NCBI RefSeq assembly: GCF_015832195.1
Contig: NC_052017.1
Span: 13,778,790-13,842,789 of the forward strand
Direction: 5' to 3'
DNA from: Motacilla alba alba
Taxonomy: Eukaryota; Chordata; Aves; Passeriformes; Motacillidae
DNA length: 64,000 bases
Under the pieces are notes generated by a model, which saw only the letters and a list, made by a program, of their open reading frames with translations, ran no database searches and was not told where the DNA came from. Each line of letters begins with the position of its first letter. Position 1 is the first letter of the stretch. This document shows, piece by piece, positions 12,356-25,009 of this stretch. The position numbers and the translations under genes were made by a program.

Positions 12356-12396
12356 AAAAAAAAAAAAAAATACCACCACCACCACCACCACCACCA
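12356..12396 (+). repeat. A15 tract followed by (ACC)8
   Basis: Fifteen A are followed by T and then about eight ACC trinucleotides ending near 12396. This is a compound microsatellite. Confidence 0.93.
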
Positions 12397-13100
12397 ACTA
12401 TAAAATCCTGAAGTCTGGAGTTCTGGAGTTACAGAGCCAGAATTTGATGGCTAGAGGACACTGGAGAAGTATAAGGGAACAGAGGAAATGCTAATTCCTG
12501 ACCCTGCGAATAGCATAATAATGTGGTTCTGCAGCTTGTGCCTTCAGTTTCAATTCTTAGTTTTTTCCAATTCTTTTGCTACAGCCAACCAAGTAACAAA
12601 ACCATTTTATCTTCACCTTAGTATCCTATGTCTAAACTAGGAAACAGAATGTATCATTTGCTATGAGAGGCTATTATAAAACTACAAAGTTTTGTTTCAG
12701 TCTCATTCTGACACTGCTCAAGATTTTTGGATAAGCCTCATGCATAATTTAAAAAAAGAATATTTAACACAGGCCATCTGTAATTTCTGTGTCAGTAGTG
12801 AGCTACATAATTGTTTTGAAAATATACATCATTCATTATATATGAATAATTATATAACATAAAAATGACATTGCAGAACTAATTTCAACCCAGTTTTGCC
12901 CCTGATGGGTACATGAGGTACCTATTTCCAAGACATAAAGTATATTTTAAAATAACCAAATGACTTTATTAAATGCTGTATAAAGCTGATATATTGTTGC
13001 ATACTTACAGTGTCAGAAGTGTTTTAACTTTGCTTTCCAGTTGTCTTACCCTAAAAGCTTGTAAAGCATACTACTTTGAAAAAAAGGGAGGGAAAGGGTG
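12397..13100. other. AT-rich sequence left of the second array
   Basis: No gene or transposon recognised. The last about 25 bases form a degenerate purine-rich lead-in (GGGAGGGAAAGGG) to the array. Confidence 0.5.
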
Positions 13101-13773
13101 AGAAGGAAGGAAGGAAGTGGCGGAAGGAAGGAAGGAAGGAAGGAAGTGGTGGAAGGAAGGAAGGAAGGAAGGAAGTGGCGGAAGGAAGGAAGTGGCGGAA
13201 GGAAGGAAGTGGCGGAAGGAAGTGGCGGAAGGAAGGAAGGAAGTGGCGGAAGGAAGGAAGTGGCGGAAGGAAGTGGCGGAAGGAAGGAAGGAAGTGGCGG
13301 AAGGAAGGAAGTGGCGGAAGGAAGGAAGTGGCGGAAGGAAGGAAGTGGCGGAAGGAAGTGGCGGAAGGAAGTGGCGGAAGGAAGTGGCGGAAGGAAGTGG
13401 CGGAAGGAAGGAAGGAAGGAAGGAAGGAAGGAAGGAAGGAAGGAAGGAAGGAAGGAAGGAAGGAAGGAAGGAAGGAAGGAAGGAAGGAAGGAAGGAAGGA
13501 AGGAAGGAAGGAAGGAAGGAAGGAAGGAAGGAAGGAAGGAAGGAAGGAAGTGGCGGAAGGAAGTGGCGGAAGGAAGGAAGTGGCGGAAGGAAGTGGCGGA
13601 AGGAAGTGGCGGAAGGAAGTGGCGGAAGGAAGGGAAGGAAGGAAGGAAGGAAGGAAGGAAGGAAGGAAGGAAGGAAGGAAGGAAGGAAGGAAGGAAGGAA
13701 GGAAGGAAGGAAGGAAGGAAGGAAGGAAGGAAGGAAGGAAGGAAGGAAGGAAGGAAGGAAGGAAGGAAGGAAG
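13101..13773 (+). repeat. Compound GGAA/GTGGC purine-rich tandem array (inverted partner)
   Basis: This is a tetranucleotide GGAA array interrupted 23 times by a TGGCG pentamer (once TGGTG, at 13147). Pentamer spacings are 13, 17, 21 and 29 bp, and once 153 bp, again always 9+4n. Two pure GGAA tracts of roughly 145 bp each lie at about 13404-13550 and 13631-13773, separated by a block with six pentamers. The unit is the exact reverse complement of the one at 853-1484. Every unit contains GCGGAAG or AGGAAGTGG, close to the ETS-family core GGAA(G/A)T(G). All frames lack stops and generate 226-256-codon artefact frames on both strands. Confidence 0.97.
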
Positions 13774-14764
13774 ACTAATTTTCACTCATTCATTTCACTC
13801 ATGCCATCAATGTCAGATTATGATTCCTAAGTTTTATTGTACATAATTATCTCTTCCTGCAAATTTAAGTCCTAGAACTAATTGCTAAGCCTCACATGTA
13901 ACACTGACAGGCAAGTGCAGTGATCTGCAGCATCTACTTAGTTCATGTTATTTGAAATTCAAACTATACTTGTGAAGCAGGACACCCATTTGAAGGTCTC
14001 ATGAATACTTTAATCTCCTTTTTTTTGATAGTCTAGTGGTAGCTACCTTGCCTGCTATAATATTATTTGTCTCAAGGTTTTGCATTGAAAAGCTACTGGA
14101 AATTTATTTACATTTTGTTTGGTTTTGACCAAGATAACTTCTATTTCTAATAGGATTTGTGCACTTACCATTGGACATGGTCAAGATTTGGAAGTCCACC
14201 TTTAATGTGTTTTTGAGATCCTGGCTGTTTTTCTTTTCAAATCCAAAAAATAGCAAATGTTCTGCATACAGAATTTCAAAACAATTGTACTAAGTGAAAA
14301 ATTAGAATTTTACTTTCTTTTCATATTCTTGGATTGTATTTACTTAGTTTATGGTGTAATGGTGTGGTATATCATCATTTCTTAAAAATTAGTACAAGCT
14401 ATACTTACATTCATTATAGTTCAGCTTCTTTTCCAGACTAGAATCTCTCATTTATCCTATAGTGAAATAGCTAACAAAAAACCAGTTTCATGTATAGAAT
14501 AAGTCAAATTGTATACAAGTTAGGGGATTTGTAATATTTCCAACATCCTTTGCTACATATTTTATTATTTATAAAAGTACTGTTACTCTAATTTATACCC
14601 TGCATAACTTATGTGCTACATTAGAGTGCATGTAGTAATGAAATTTAAAGTGCCAAGTGGTTCCATTACAACACACATGGGTGACACTGTGTCGCTGAAA
14701 AGGTGACCAATTTCAGTTAGAACCAATTAATGGATGTTTATAGGTGTTTTTAAAATTAGTGAAA
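13774..14764. other. AT-rich sequence, nothing recognised
   Basis: No gene, RNA or transposon seen between the GGAA array and the CR1 ORF2 fragment. Confidence 0.5.
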
Positions 14765-14766
14765 TG

Positions 14767-14960
14767 AAGTCACAGAATCACAAAATTATTAGGATTTCTC
14801 AATGATTTTTCAGTGATAATGGAGAGCAGCAGAGCAACAACATCTGCCACCCCCCTCAGTACCTGTGGGTGCATCCCATCAAGGCCCGTGGATTTAGGGG
14901 GGTGTAGTCTGCCTATCCAATCTCCTACCCAACCCTCTGTGACCAGGGGCAAGTCCTCCT
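14767..14960 (-). mobile_element. CR1 LINE fragment with ORF2 coding remnant
   Basis: On the minus strand, about 14952-14800 translates as a peptide containing STGLDGMHPQVLRGVADVV. That resembles the CR1 ORF2 segment just before the reverse-transcriptase core, of the form (S)MGPDG(I/M)HPRVL(K/R)ELADV. The next residues (LSIITEKS) also resemble CR1 (LSIIFEKS). The frame then runs into a stretch reading TTTTGTGATTCTGTGACTTC on the minus strand, which looks like the ATTCTGTGA-type terminal repeat of CR1 3' ends. If so, ORF2 is joined almost directly to the 3' end by an internal deletion. The family call is confident; the junction reading is tentative. The copy is non-functional. Confidence 0.75.
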
Positions 14961-17900
14961 TTTTCAGCCTTCTCTTACCTCTTTTGCTCTGTTTTTGTCT
15001 GATGTACCATAATTCTACACCACTGTTGCTAAATTGAATTACAGCATTAATATTTTATTTACAGCATTATTTATTATTTTTTTATTTTTCTCTACAATTT
15101 AATGCAAAATTGTAAACAATTTTTTAAAAAAGACATGGAAAAATGTATAGAATTCCCACTAACCTGACAGGGAAGTTTGTATGTCAAAAGAATGGCAGTA
15201 GCTGTCAAATTTGTGCTTTGTCATTCACTTAGTTTACATGTCTGCATAAGAGGCTGGATGATCTTGGCCTTTTCAATATACAGATCAGCACTAAAAAGAA
15301 GCAATAAAAGGGAAATCACAGTTGGTCAAACTCTGGATCAACTGTGTCTAGGCACTCAGATTTAGCTTAGCAATAAGAACCAGCCATCCATTGAGGAAGA
15401 GCCTTCCTAGAATCTCAGTCCAAAATGGAAAGAAACAGTAGGTGATTCTGAAACTCTGAAGAGTTTTGGGACTTAGATTTGCTGGTCAAGTGCAGGAGGT
15501 CAGCGTGACAGCAGGCTGTGAACAGGGCTATTCCCGTGCTATTTATGCATGCGGATAGAGGAGAAAGCATTTTCCATTTTCATGCAAGACTCCCACCTGA
15601 GTTTTGCAAACACAGAAACAACAATCCAGCTTGATTCAAAATATAAGCCTGATGTGTCTGTATAGATAATATAGACCACAGTACCAGAAAAACACATTGT
15701 CTGTAACTAGCAAAATAAAAACCTTCACTTTCTATGGAATGTCTCAATATTCATTTGTTATTTTTTTTCTTCCCTTACTGCACTGCTGTAGATAATTTCA
15801 CTTGTTCTGTCTCACATTGTTCTTGGTTAGTGGCACTTGCCTGAAATTAGTTTCTAATTGGGATAAATGAACTGCAAGTATTCATGGGGCCTGGACAGTT
15901 GTTTTTGGCTTCCAGCAAAAAGCAGTGAACAAGCAAATTCTGGTGGCTGCTGACAGCTGTTTCACATAGGCTCGTGTTATCAGAGCAAACACATGTAAAC
16001 GATATGAATAAATAACATGCAAATGTTTATAAATTGAGTGAATTTAACTTTATCAGATTATCCTCAAGCTAGTTTTAGACTGAATTTAGTGGCACTAAAT
16101 CCTTTAGCAAGTATCACAGGGTAATGCTTCTTATCAACACAGTGAGAGTGTGGCTCCTTTTTTTTTAACTTTCCACTTGATACTCATGGTGCAAGAATTT
16201 CTAGTTCAAGACAAAGCAAGGTCAGCAAGCAGTTTGTAACGCCTCCTGGGATGTACTCACAGGAGCAGTTCACCATCCTATTCTGCCAAAAACCCACCAA
16301 ACCAATACATACAGAAGTATGTTCTTATTTTCTAGCCAAAAGCATTGCTGGCTTTGGCTTTCAAATGTTGGCACCTACAAAATGCTGTACAAAGAAACAT
16401 TTGATGTGAACTGTAAATCATCGTGGATGTTAAACAGTTGCTCAGTTTACCTGGATATCAAGAATGGTTTGGGAAATTGGAGACAGAATCCTCCATTTAT
16501 CTTTCCTTTTGTTTTTAAGTTAGAAATTCACTGCAAAGGAAGGATTCTTTCAGGGTAAGTTGTCTCAGTCGCCTGTGCTCCAAACAGAAATCACTGCAAG
16601 AAGCAACCAAACATATTAGGAAACAATCAAAGTGTGAGCTAATATTCTCAGTGCATTTATCTCCACTGAAGCACAGTGAACACTTAGCCTTCTATGGGTC
16701 ATATGCAACTCTGTCAATTTACCGCAAAATTGTTTAACATCACTGCAATGAATTTCCAGATTATACAAAATTCTTTTTAGACCTGACATTTACACTGTGA
16801 CACCTTCAACTGAGTTCTGCATTGGTAACGTACAGTGTTGTTGGCGTAGTGATGCCTCTTTAACCAAACAGTTTACTTCACAATTTCCACTTTCTGCTTC
16901 TGCTGGGATCTGTTCTTGTCCCTGTTTTATTTATGAAAAATTGCTGCTTGCCCTTTAATACGTTAAATTGTCATTTTATTGCTTCTGCTAAATATGTTTT
17001 TATCCATAATCCTATAGTGGCTAAATTTATCTGTACATTTAGTGCCATTGATTCAATTACACTCTGAATGAATATTATATATTGAATGTTACTCTTCTTT
17101 TTCGTGGAATATACATGGGAACTACCTAATAGGATTTTGATGTAAATTAAGAACTAAGATATTAGAAATGTGTAAATATCTTTAGCTCCAAAAGTCCTTG
17201 GTGATTTCACTAAAGATGCAGTGCTTGTAGCAGAATTGACTTACAGTGAGATTCGAAGGTGAATTCAAAACATGCCTGTGTTTAAATTCAAATCAATAAA
17301 ACTTCCTTGAGTCCTTAGTATAAAAATATTGCATGGTCACTTGATTATTTTCTTCATAAAGTTTTTGGATTCTGATAATTGGTAGTTATTATAGTAACTG
17401 CTTCCACTGCATATTAAAAATGTTTCAGCTCTAGCTAACATTTCCAGGGCTTTGGTCTTATAGGAACTTCATCCTTTGAATTTAAGAATTCACTAGAAGA
17501 TAGCATCTTCCTTTTAGATAAAACTACCTCTTAATTTTTTACTTGACCAACAGAATAGACTGTTCTTTCTGGATCTGAAATCAATTCAGCACAATATATG
17601 TTCACATAATGTCTTGCCTATGACCTGGAGCCTGGTTTGTTCTCTGCCTCCTATGAAATTTGGAGGACTGCTGATACCTTACTCCTTTCTTTCCCAATTT
17701 TCTCTCTTTCCACTTTAACAAAATTCTGATTACACCTGCTTTCCGAATGACATGTTCTTTTAAGAATGTTCCTTCTAAGAGGGCTTTTTTATTGCCAGAA
17801 GTAGTTTGATGCTTAAATGGCCTTGGGAGTTAATCACTTCTTCCCTACTAGGCCTTAGATTTGGAACAAAGTAATTCTGAGAAAAATATCTGGCAGCTGA

Positions 17901-20900
17901 AATTATTTTATTTCTTTTTCTGGCATATTGTCAAGTTACATTTACCTGTGTTAAAAGCACCAAATGAAACCCTTATAAAAATAAAAACTGTCAGAGTAAA
18001 GTTTCTTTCTTGCTGCTCCACTTCCTAAGCATTATGCACAGTTTTATGTTCATTTATGTGTTCAGAGATTAAAGAAAATGTTTGTAGTGTTCACTCCTGA
18101 AAGAAAGATTATAAATAAATAATTCCTCTCAGAATAATATGTATTTGACAATTTTTGCTCAGGACATTTTAGTGGATATCAAGAAAAACAGATTCTGAGA
18201 GAAGACAAGCACATCCTCCAAAATGTTATTAGATAAAAAATCAGATTATTGTTTTCATTAAAAGAACTCATTTGTGGGCGTCTCTGAGGCACAGATACTA
18301 TTCCTCATGGCACCACAGTGCATAGATGAGGAGGAGATAAGTGTTCCTTTCCTGCAGAGACAGTTTGGTGCCCAAATCCTGTTGGCACAGCCCTTGTGCC
18401 TGAAGCCCGGAGCCTGCAATGCAAGCAACAATGGTTCCTGTCTGGTGCTTCTACAGACATTGAGAATAGCAGTTCTCATCAAAAGTCTGGAAAAACAAAT
18501 ACTCCTGAAAAGTATATTTGTGATGCTAGCCATTTTGTAGTAAAATGCCATCACAGAAACACCAGAACTTTGGGTTACACTAAGTCACAAATATCAATGT
18601 ACTTCCATATGCCCCAAAGTAGAGATTTCATTCCAGCTAAAAAGCACCATGTAACAAAGGCAGCAGATGTTTAATGGCTGCACCATTGACAATGTGTTTA
18701 ACTGTTATTAATATTTATAATTCAGTAATGATAACCATGGCTCCAAAGTGCACTAAATGCACTCTCGTTATTGCTTTAAGTTAAACCTTTGTCTCAGTTA
18801 ATTGGCTATGTGACCCACTCCTATGCAACCCATATGGCAAGGCCAGGAAATAATAATATTGTTATCCTGGAAAAAAATCCGTGACTGCTCTCGAGTGACT
18901 GTTTGGTCTCCAGAGGATTACTGAACTGGTTTAGCCATGGTCATGTTAAACACCCATCCTTCAGCCTCAAGGAAAGAAATAATTAAATTGCATTTAGTGA
19001 GATTCCTAGGAACAAGGAACAAGACTTGATCAAAAGCTGCTACCTGTGGCCTCAGAGGCTTCTGGTTATAACTGAAAGGACCTAAAGCTGGCATGGCAAG
19101 TTTTGGACAGGTATTTCAGCAGAAAATGTGAATATAAAGCCATCAAAGTGAGAGAAGGTGTTCTGGGTGTGGCCAAATAAAATGAAGGAAATACTGTTTT
19201 GTTCTGGGAATTGGTAGAAAGAACGGCTGGGGAATTTCTTATCAGGAGAGTGACACTTTATAGCTAGAGAGCTCCAGGGAAGATCCTGTAGTCTTTCAAA
19301 ATGAAGATGGACCAAAGAACATATCCAAGCAGTTTTCCTTCTCTTTGTCCTTGAAACAGAAAGCAAGGCTGCTGGCATTTGGCTAAGGGGTCATGCCAAA
19401 AGGGTTAACAGCCATGCAACTTTGATCTTATACAATGCTTTTAACTGATAGCCTAAAAATAATCCAACAGATCATGACAGCAGTACTGTACTTCATACTT
19501 GTGTATAAGAGTTTTTTTAAATGTTTGTATATTCAGTTAGTCTCCAAGCCTTCCTTTCATATAATTAGAGAAAATGTTTTTACTCTCACACAAGATTGTA
19601 TCTGACCAAAGCAAAAGAGAACCCAAACATTGGATGAGGGATTGAAATAGCAGACTGCAGTTTTGCTTATATCTGTATTACATACACAACATTCAGTTAT
19701 ATTTAGCAGAGACAGACCCTTTCACTCACCTCCTGGGGATCTCAAGAGAGGAGCCTGAACTTGCTGAAGTTATCCATTGCAGTTTCCTTTTCCAGCCAAA
19801 ACATCCTCCTGGCCACTGGGTCACAGCACTAAGTACATTGACATTCTGTATCTAAACCATGAAGAATTGTTAGATAACTAGCCATCGCTTGTTTTTCTTT
19901 GAATTTTCTCCTTCAAAACAAATAGTGGTAGCATTAATAATCAGTCATTTATTAAATCTCCCTGTGCCAGAGTTTATTTATAAATATGTGACAACTTCAT
20001 ATCTAAAGACAGAAGAAATTATCAGTAATTCAGACAATATTCATATTTTACTTAAAAATAAACAAAACATTAAAACCAAAACATAAGAAGTCAAGAAGAA
20101 ACCAAGGATTTAAAAGCAATGTGAAAACAGGTTGTAAGTTGAAAATGTTTCATGAAGCTCCTTAAATCTGGAACTGTTTTCTTCTGCCTCATCAAATCTC
20201 AATTCAAAACACATTCCCTGTCCCTGCTCATTTCCTCTATTCCATTTTGGTATATATCAAGAAGTCACGTCCTGTTATGGGTTGAAAAGTGCCATGTGCT
20301 AGGTTCATACAGTCTTCCTTTAACAATGTATTTAGATTATTGGTGGAAAATAATAGTAGAATCATATCTACACATTCATAAATGCAGATAAATGCACTCT
20401 TGCCATTATGTTCAACATTTCTTTACCCATGGACATCCTGATTTTGAATGCTATGCTAATAAAATGGAGAGCATAATTGCTGATATTTCTGACAGGTATT
20501 ACTCATAGTTTCAGGATCTTCTGGAAGCTGCCAGGTGTTCAGGGAAATGTTTAAGTCCTAAACATTACATTAATTCTGTATTTCTAATATGAAATTTCAG
20601 ATGATCCAATGTTTGTTATACCCTATTTGCTATTCATCATTTGCTATTCATTATAGTTGTATTTATAAGTCTCAGTTACCTAATCAGGAAGTGCAGACAA
20701 TAGTATGTGATTTGGTTGACCAGTCAAACACTTCAAATACTGAATAGATGAAACTATTTGAGAACAAAAAAATAGGCTGAAATCTGTTCATATAAAACTG
20801 TTCAGTGAATACTTACAAATAACAAATGTGTTTGTGGAAATCGGGATTGTTTCCAGAATGATTCATGAACTGCAAAACGGCCAAATTAGCAACAAACACT

Positions 20901-22987
20901 ATTTGCAATGGATAATTCAATCAGTCATAGATTGGTTTAGCAGAATCATTGACAAGAAAATTCAGCAGAACCTGTGATTCTCTTCTCCAGAAATGTTGAG
21001 TAGCATTTTCTTTCTCTGCTTCACCATGAAAGCTGACTGGAAAGCATACTCCCTTCAAACTGTTATCTTCCCTTTCTTAAGTCTCCAGGTATTTTTTAGT
21101 CATGTTCATTGGCAAAAAAACAGAGCATTTGTTTAACCTGAAAACCCATGCCTGTGTAAGTACCAAAATAAAATAATAGTCCAGTCTTGAAGTTTAGCTT
21201 TAGAAACCTGGCTTAACTACTTTTGGACAGCCCCAGAAAGACAGAGTCAGGACCAGGTCCTCCCTGCTTTCTGTGTTTGCAGTTACCTGTGAGAGCCACA
21301 AGCAGAGCAGAGGCTGAGTCTGCTCCTGTCTGTTCAGGCAGTCAGAGCAGTGCTATAACCATGGTCTGATGGGGTGACTGATGGCTGAGCTGAACTGCAT
21401 AGTGCCAAACTCATATACAGATTTGGCAACACTGTTTGAATAATATTCTAGCACAGGGAGCAAGATTGACATCTCATACTTTTTACCATGTCAGGGACTA
21501 TTCTACTTAATCATCTAGGTTCCAATAATTAAATGAGGGAAAAGTCATCTCTATTAAATCACCTGGAACAACAGAGATGACTGACAGTGGTAGGAGACCA
21601 GATGATGAGCCTTTGGAAGACACATGAAGGGGAATCATCAAGATGATGTTAGAAATGCCCAGTATCCTGTGTGTCCCCTGAAGGCTTCTCCAGAAAGCTG
21701 TGGGTCTGTCCTAGGTCCTGTGCTATAACTGCACTGGTGTCCAGCATATTCTGAGTTGCATAAAGTCAAACTAGATGTCCTTACATGGGCAAATGAATTG
21801 GTGTTTTATGTGACAAAGGAAGCATTTTGCCAATGTTATTGAATAACTACTCTTAAATGTCTCCTCTTGCCTGTGTTTTGGTGACATGCTCAATAGAATT
21901 GTCTAGATCTCCTTTATTTTTTATTTAAAATCTGTAACATGTCTAAGAAATGCTAGAGATTGTACTTAGCTCTTACATATTACACCAAATAACCCATAAT
22001 AATATGGAAGGATCACACAGTTTCAGAGTATGGGATGGTGAAATTTCTTCCTTTGTTTTAACAACATTTGCACTGTTACCTCTCTATGTTTATGCACCAG
22101 CAGGTCCACAAAGCCCAGAGCAGAGGCTGGCAGGGAAGTCAGAAGAAAATGCAATTGCAGCCTGTACAATATCTGTGGATGAAATGCGTGGTGTCACCCT
22201 GGCTCGCAGCTTGGTGGAATAGAGCTCCCATGCTCTATGGAATGTAGGAAAAACAGTGGGATACTGCCTGTCTTCCACCTGACCACAGCTTGTGGGGCAT
22301 GCAAGTTATGGGAAATACTCAGCTTATTTCTTACTCCTGCTCTCTCACTTATTTTTCTACCTGTAATTTAGTGTTTCTTCTTTTCCTTACCAACTCCTTT
22401 TGACAAGCTACAATGCAATCAGCAGTAAAGCAGCCATGCAAAGCAGGAAAAAGTGTCACAATGAGCTGATTGATCAAATATTTCTCAATTCATTCATATA
22501 GTGTGTACAGTATCTACTTCAATTTCTCATAAACTGCTCCATCATCACTTTAATATATGTCATCAAGCTGCAAAAGCTGTATTAATTGTCCTGCTTCTTA
22601 AACTATAGGAATGGTTTCTTCTGCTACTCACATTTTGGATACACATGACTATAAGAAAAATCTGCTGTAGGTTTCAAAATGCTCTCTTTAATGTGTATAA
22701 CTATGTTTGTTAAGTAACAAACCCATGAAAATAGAAGGCAACAGAATGAAGTACATCAGTACAATACTGAAAAATTGTTCATTTTAACTTACAGCACTTG
22801 TCACAAGGAAATAGCTTGAAATTCACATTTACATTGTTTAATTACTTTAATCCTAGGACACTTTAATGTTCAGTCCTGGAAATGGGAATAAATTTAAGGT
22901 AAGTTAGCTTACCTACCTCATTGCTTGTTTTGTTGTTTTGGGTTTTGTTTAATATATCTGAAGCCTATATCTGGCTATGGAACTATC

Positions 22988-22997
<10 letters not shown>
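14961..22997. other. Long single-copy AT-rich stretch without recognised genes
   Basis: Eight kilobases with no recognisable transposon and only short open frames. Points noted are a possible exon at 16336-16554, a POU octamer next to a forkhead-like site near 16017, and a stem with 7-bp arms AGGTAAG/CTTACCT at 22897-22914. At 18258-18674 overlapping frames of about 90 codons on both strands have no recognisable product. The low repeat content and lack of coding sequence fit a gene desert or a large intron. Confidence 0.5.
16336..16554 (+). other. Possible exon bounded by splice-like signals (hypothetical)
   Basis: A pyrimidine-rich acceptor-like sequence (TTCTTATTTTCTAG) ends at 16335 and a consensus donor GTAAGT begins at 16555. 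They enclose 219 bp, a multiple of three. One frame is open across the whole interval and beyond (16319-16558). The predicted peptide is rich in W, C and aromatic residues (for example CWLWLSNVGTYKMLY), and I do not recognise it. I see no neighbouring exon, so this may be chance, a lncRNA exon or a cryptic exon. Confidence 0.15.

Positions 22998-23043
<46 letters not shown>
22998..23043 (+). repeat. Poly-T tract, 46 bases
   Basis: Forty-six consecutive T follow a short TTTTTTTCTC lead-in. Read on the minus strand this is a 46-A tail preceded by AT-rich sequence without AATAAA. I cannot identify a retroposed body, so it is annotated as a mononucleotide repeat. Confidence 0.95.
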
Positions 23044-25009
23044 CCTTAACAGGAACATGTTGCTGTTTTACAAGCCTTAAAGGAATTTTTTTTTAGATTA
23101 ATTAAAAAAGGCTTACCAGGCTTGTACTAGAAAAAAAAACAGATGGGATGACTCTGTAAGTAGAGTCATTCATTTACATCAGAGCTTGAAATGAGTGTGG
23201 CTGCTCAAGTGCGTCAAGCTGCATAAGGAAAGCACAGTTTGGACAGCAACAGAGACTATTGCAGCTAATGAAATGTTAATGCTGGGAGTCCAGGAATGAC
23301 CTCAGGTTACCAGATCTGGCAAGATGCTTTTACCCACTCAAGATGAAAAGTGTCACAAAGGAAAGCCTACATGTTCACTGGAGAAACTCTTTAAAATAGA
23401 AGCATCAGAACGTCTCTGAGTCACAGAGCTTTGCAGAATGCAAAGAGGTCACAGCGTGGTCATCCCCTTGAGGAAATCTGAGTAATATAAAAATTTTCTG
23501 CCCTCTGACTTAACAGCATGGGTGGCTGAGCTATTTTACCACTCAGGAAGTCTTGAACAGCAAAAATGCTGATCAGAGGACAAAAGTTGCAGCACTGTTT
23601 TCCTTCCCCATTCAGTTTCTTTCATGTTTATTTTGATATTGGGGGTTTTAAGTTGCATGAAATTATATGGCTGATTATTTTTTCCATAGTGCTCTGGAAA
23701 GAAAATCTTATATGACTTGAAAAGAAGAAAAGATTTTTTTGCCTTCTTTTTTTTTTTTTTGCTAAAAAAGAAAAAAAAAGTGTATATGAAGGAAGCAGAA
23801 GGTAAATTAAATTGTAGAGAAAGAAAAGAAAATAAAAAATGTTATAGCTCAGCCATATGTAGGAAGACATGAGTGCTCACATATATGCATTCTTTGTCAG
23901 TGTAAAAATAATACCTAAATATATGCAAACAGATCAACTCAGACAGACATTCCTATAGTCATACAGGAGAATTAGCACAGGCATACATTTTTGCATTCCT
24001 TGTTGATCATATGACATTATATATGGCATACACTATATCATATACATTGATCTACCTAGAAATCTTTTAGACTAGCCTCATTGGTTTTTAATAATTTTCA
24101 CAGTTTATTCCTGCCAGAAAATAGTGTTTGGGAGAATAATACAGAGAGAGACTTACTGGGTAGTTGGAGGCGGTGTATCTCCTAAAAGCACACATATTTG
24201 CCTTCCATTAGAATGCTTTTTCATCTCATCCCAAACTAATCCACAAACTTTTTGAAGCATGAAATTTTTCGTAGGGATGTTTAAGAATGAAGTGAAAAAC
24301 TTAGAAATATTAAAATTATTAAGAATTCTTCAACAAAACACAATTCCTAACACCTATTTATCTTCTGTCTCCTGTTCACACATTCATACTTGGTAAAGTG
24401 GAAAACCTGCTGAACTGGTTTCTTGGTTAGGCTTGTTCCCATGTACCTCTACAGGTTATATCTTGCCATTAAGATTTTTGGGATAAGGACTATCTCTTGA
24501 CTCCATATTTGTATGACAACCAGCAGAGTGACTACTGCAAAACACAACAAAAGGGAAAATTCCTACTCACAAGGCCATGGTTAGATGAATGCAATGCCAG
24601 CTGTTCTGACTAAGGCCAACACTCCATCTTGCTGAGTATCTTCTGTCCATCAGTATCCACACATAAAAATACAAGGGGAGAAAGAATATGTAGTCCTTTG
24701 TGTATTCAGACTGCTACTATTTTCAGCTCAAGGATTCCTTATCTTGATGAGATTTTCCTATTTAGTCATCTCCAGAGGGCAATTCTTGGAAGTATTTGTC
24801 CAGGCTGCCCATTGATATCATGTAAATTTTACGCACAATGTCCTCCAGCAAGCTCTCCCACAGGTCAATCACTCATCATATGGAGAACCACCCTCTTTAT
24901 TTAGTTCTGATTCTAATATTTAGTTTATTTAGTCGTGGAACCTGCCCTTTATGTCTGAATATGATGGCCTCAGTTCTCATTTTTGGCAAAGAAAATGCAC
25001 CGAAGAACC
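23044..25009. other. AT-rich sequence, no gene recognised
   Basis: Contains a T14 tract at 23747-23760 next to A-rich sequence. From about 24740 to 25009 the sequence may be further decayed CR1-like DNA leading into the copy annotated next, but I cannot align it by eye. Confidence 0.45.

Noticed and set aside
13051..13846. Four long open frames (226-256 codons)
   Set aside because: Same artefact from the GGAA/GTGGC array; all frames of both strands are open because the unit lacks stop codons.
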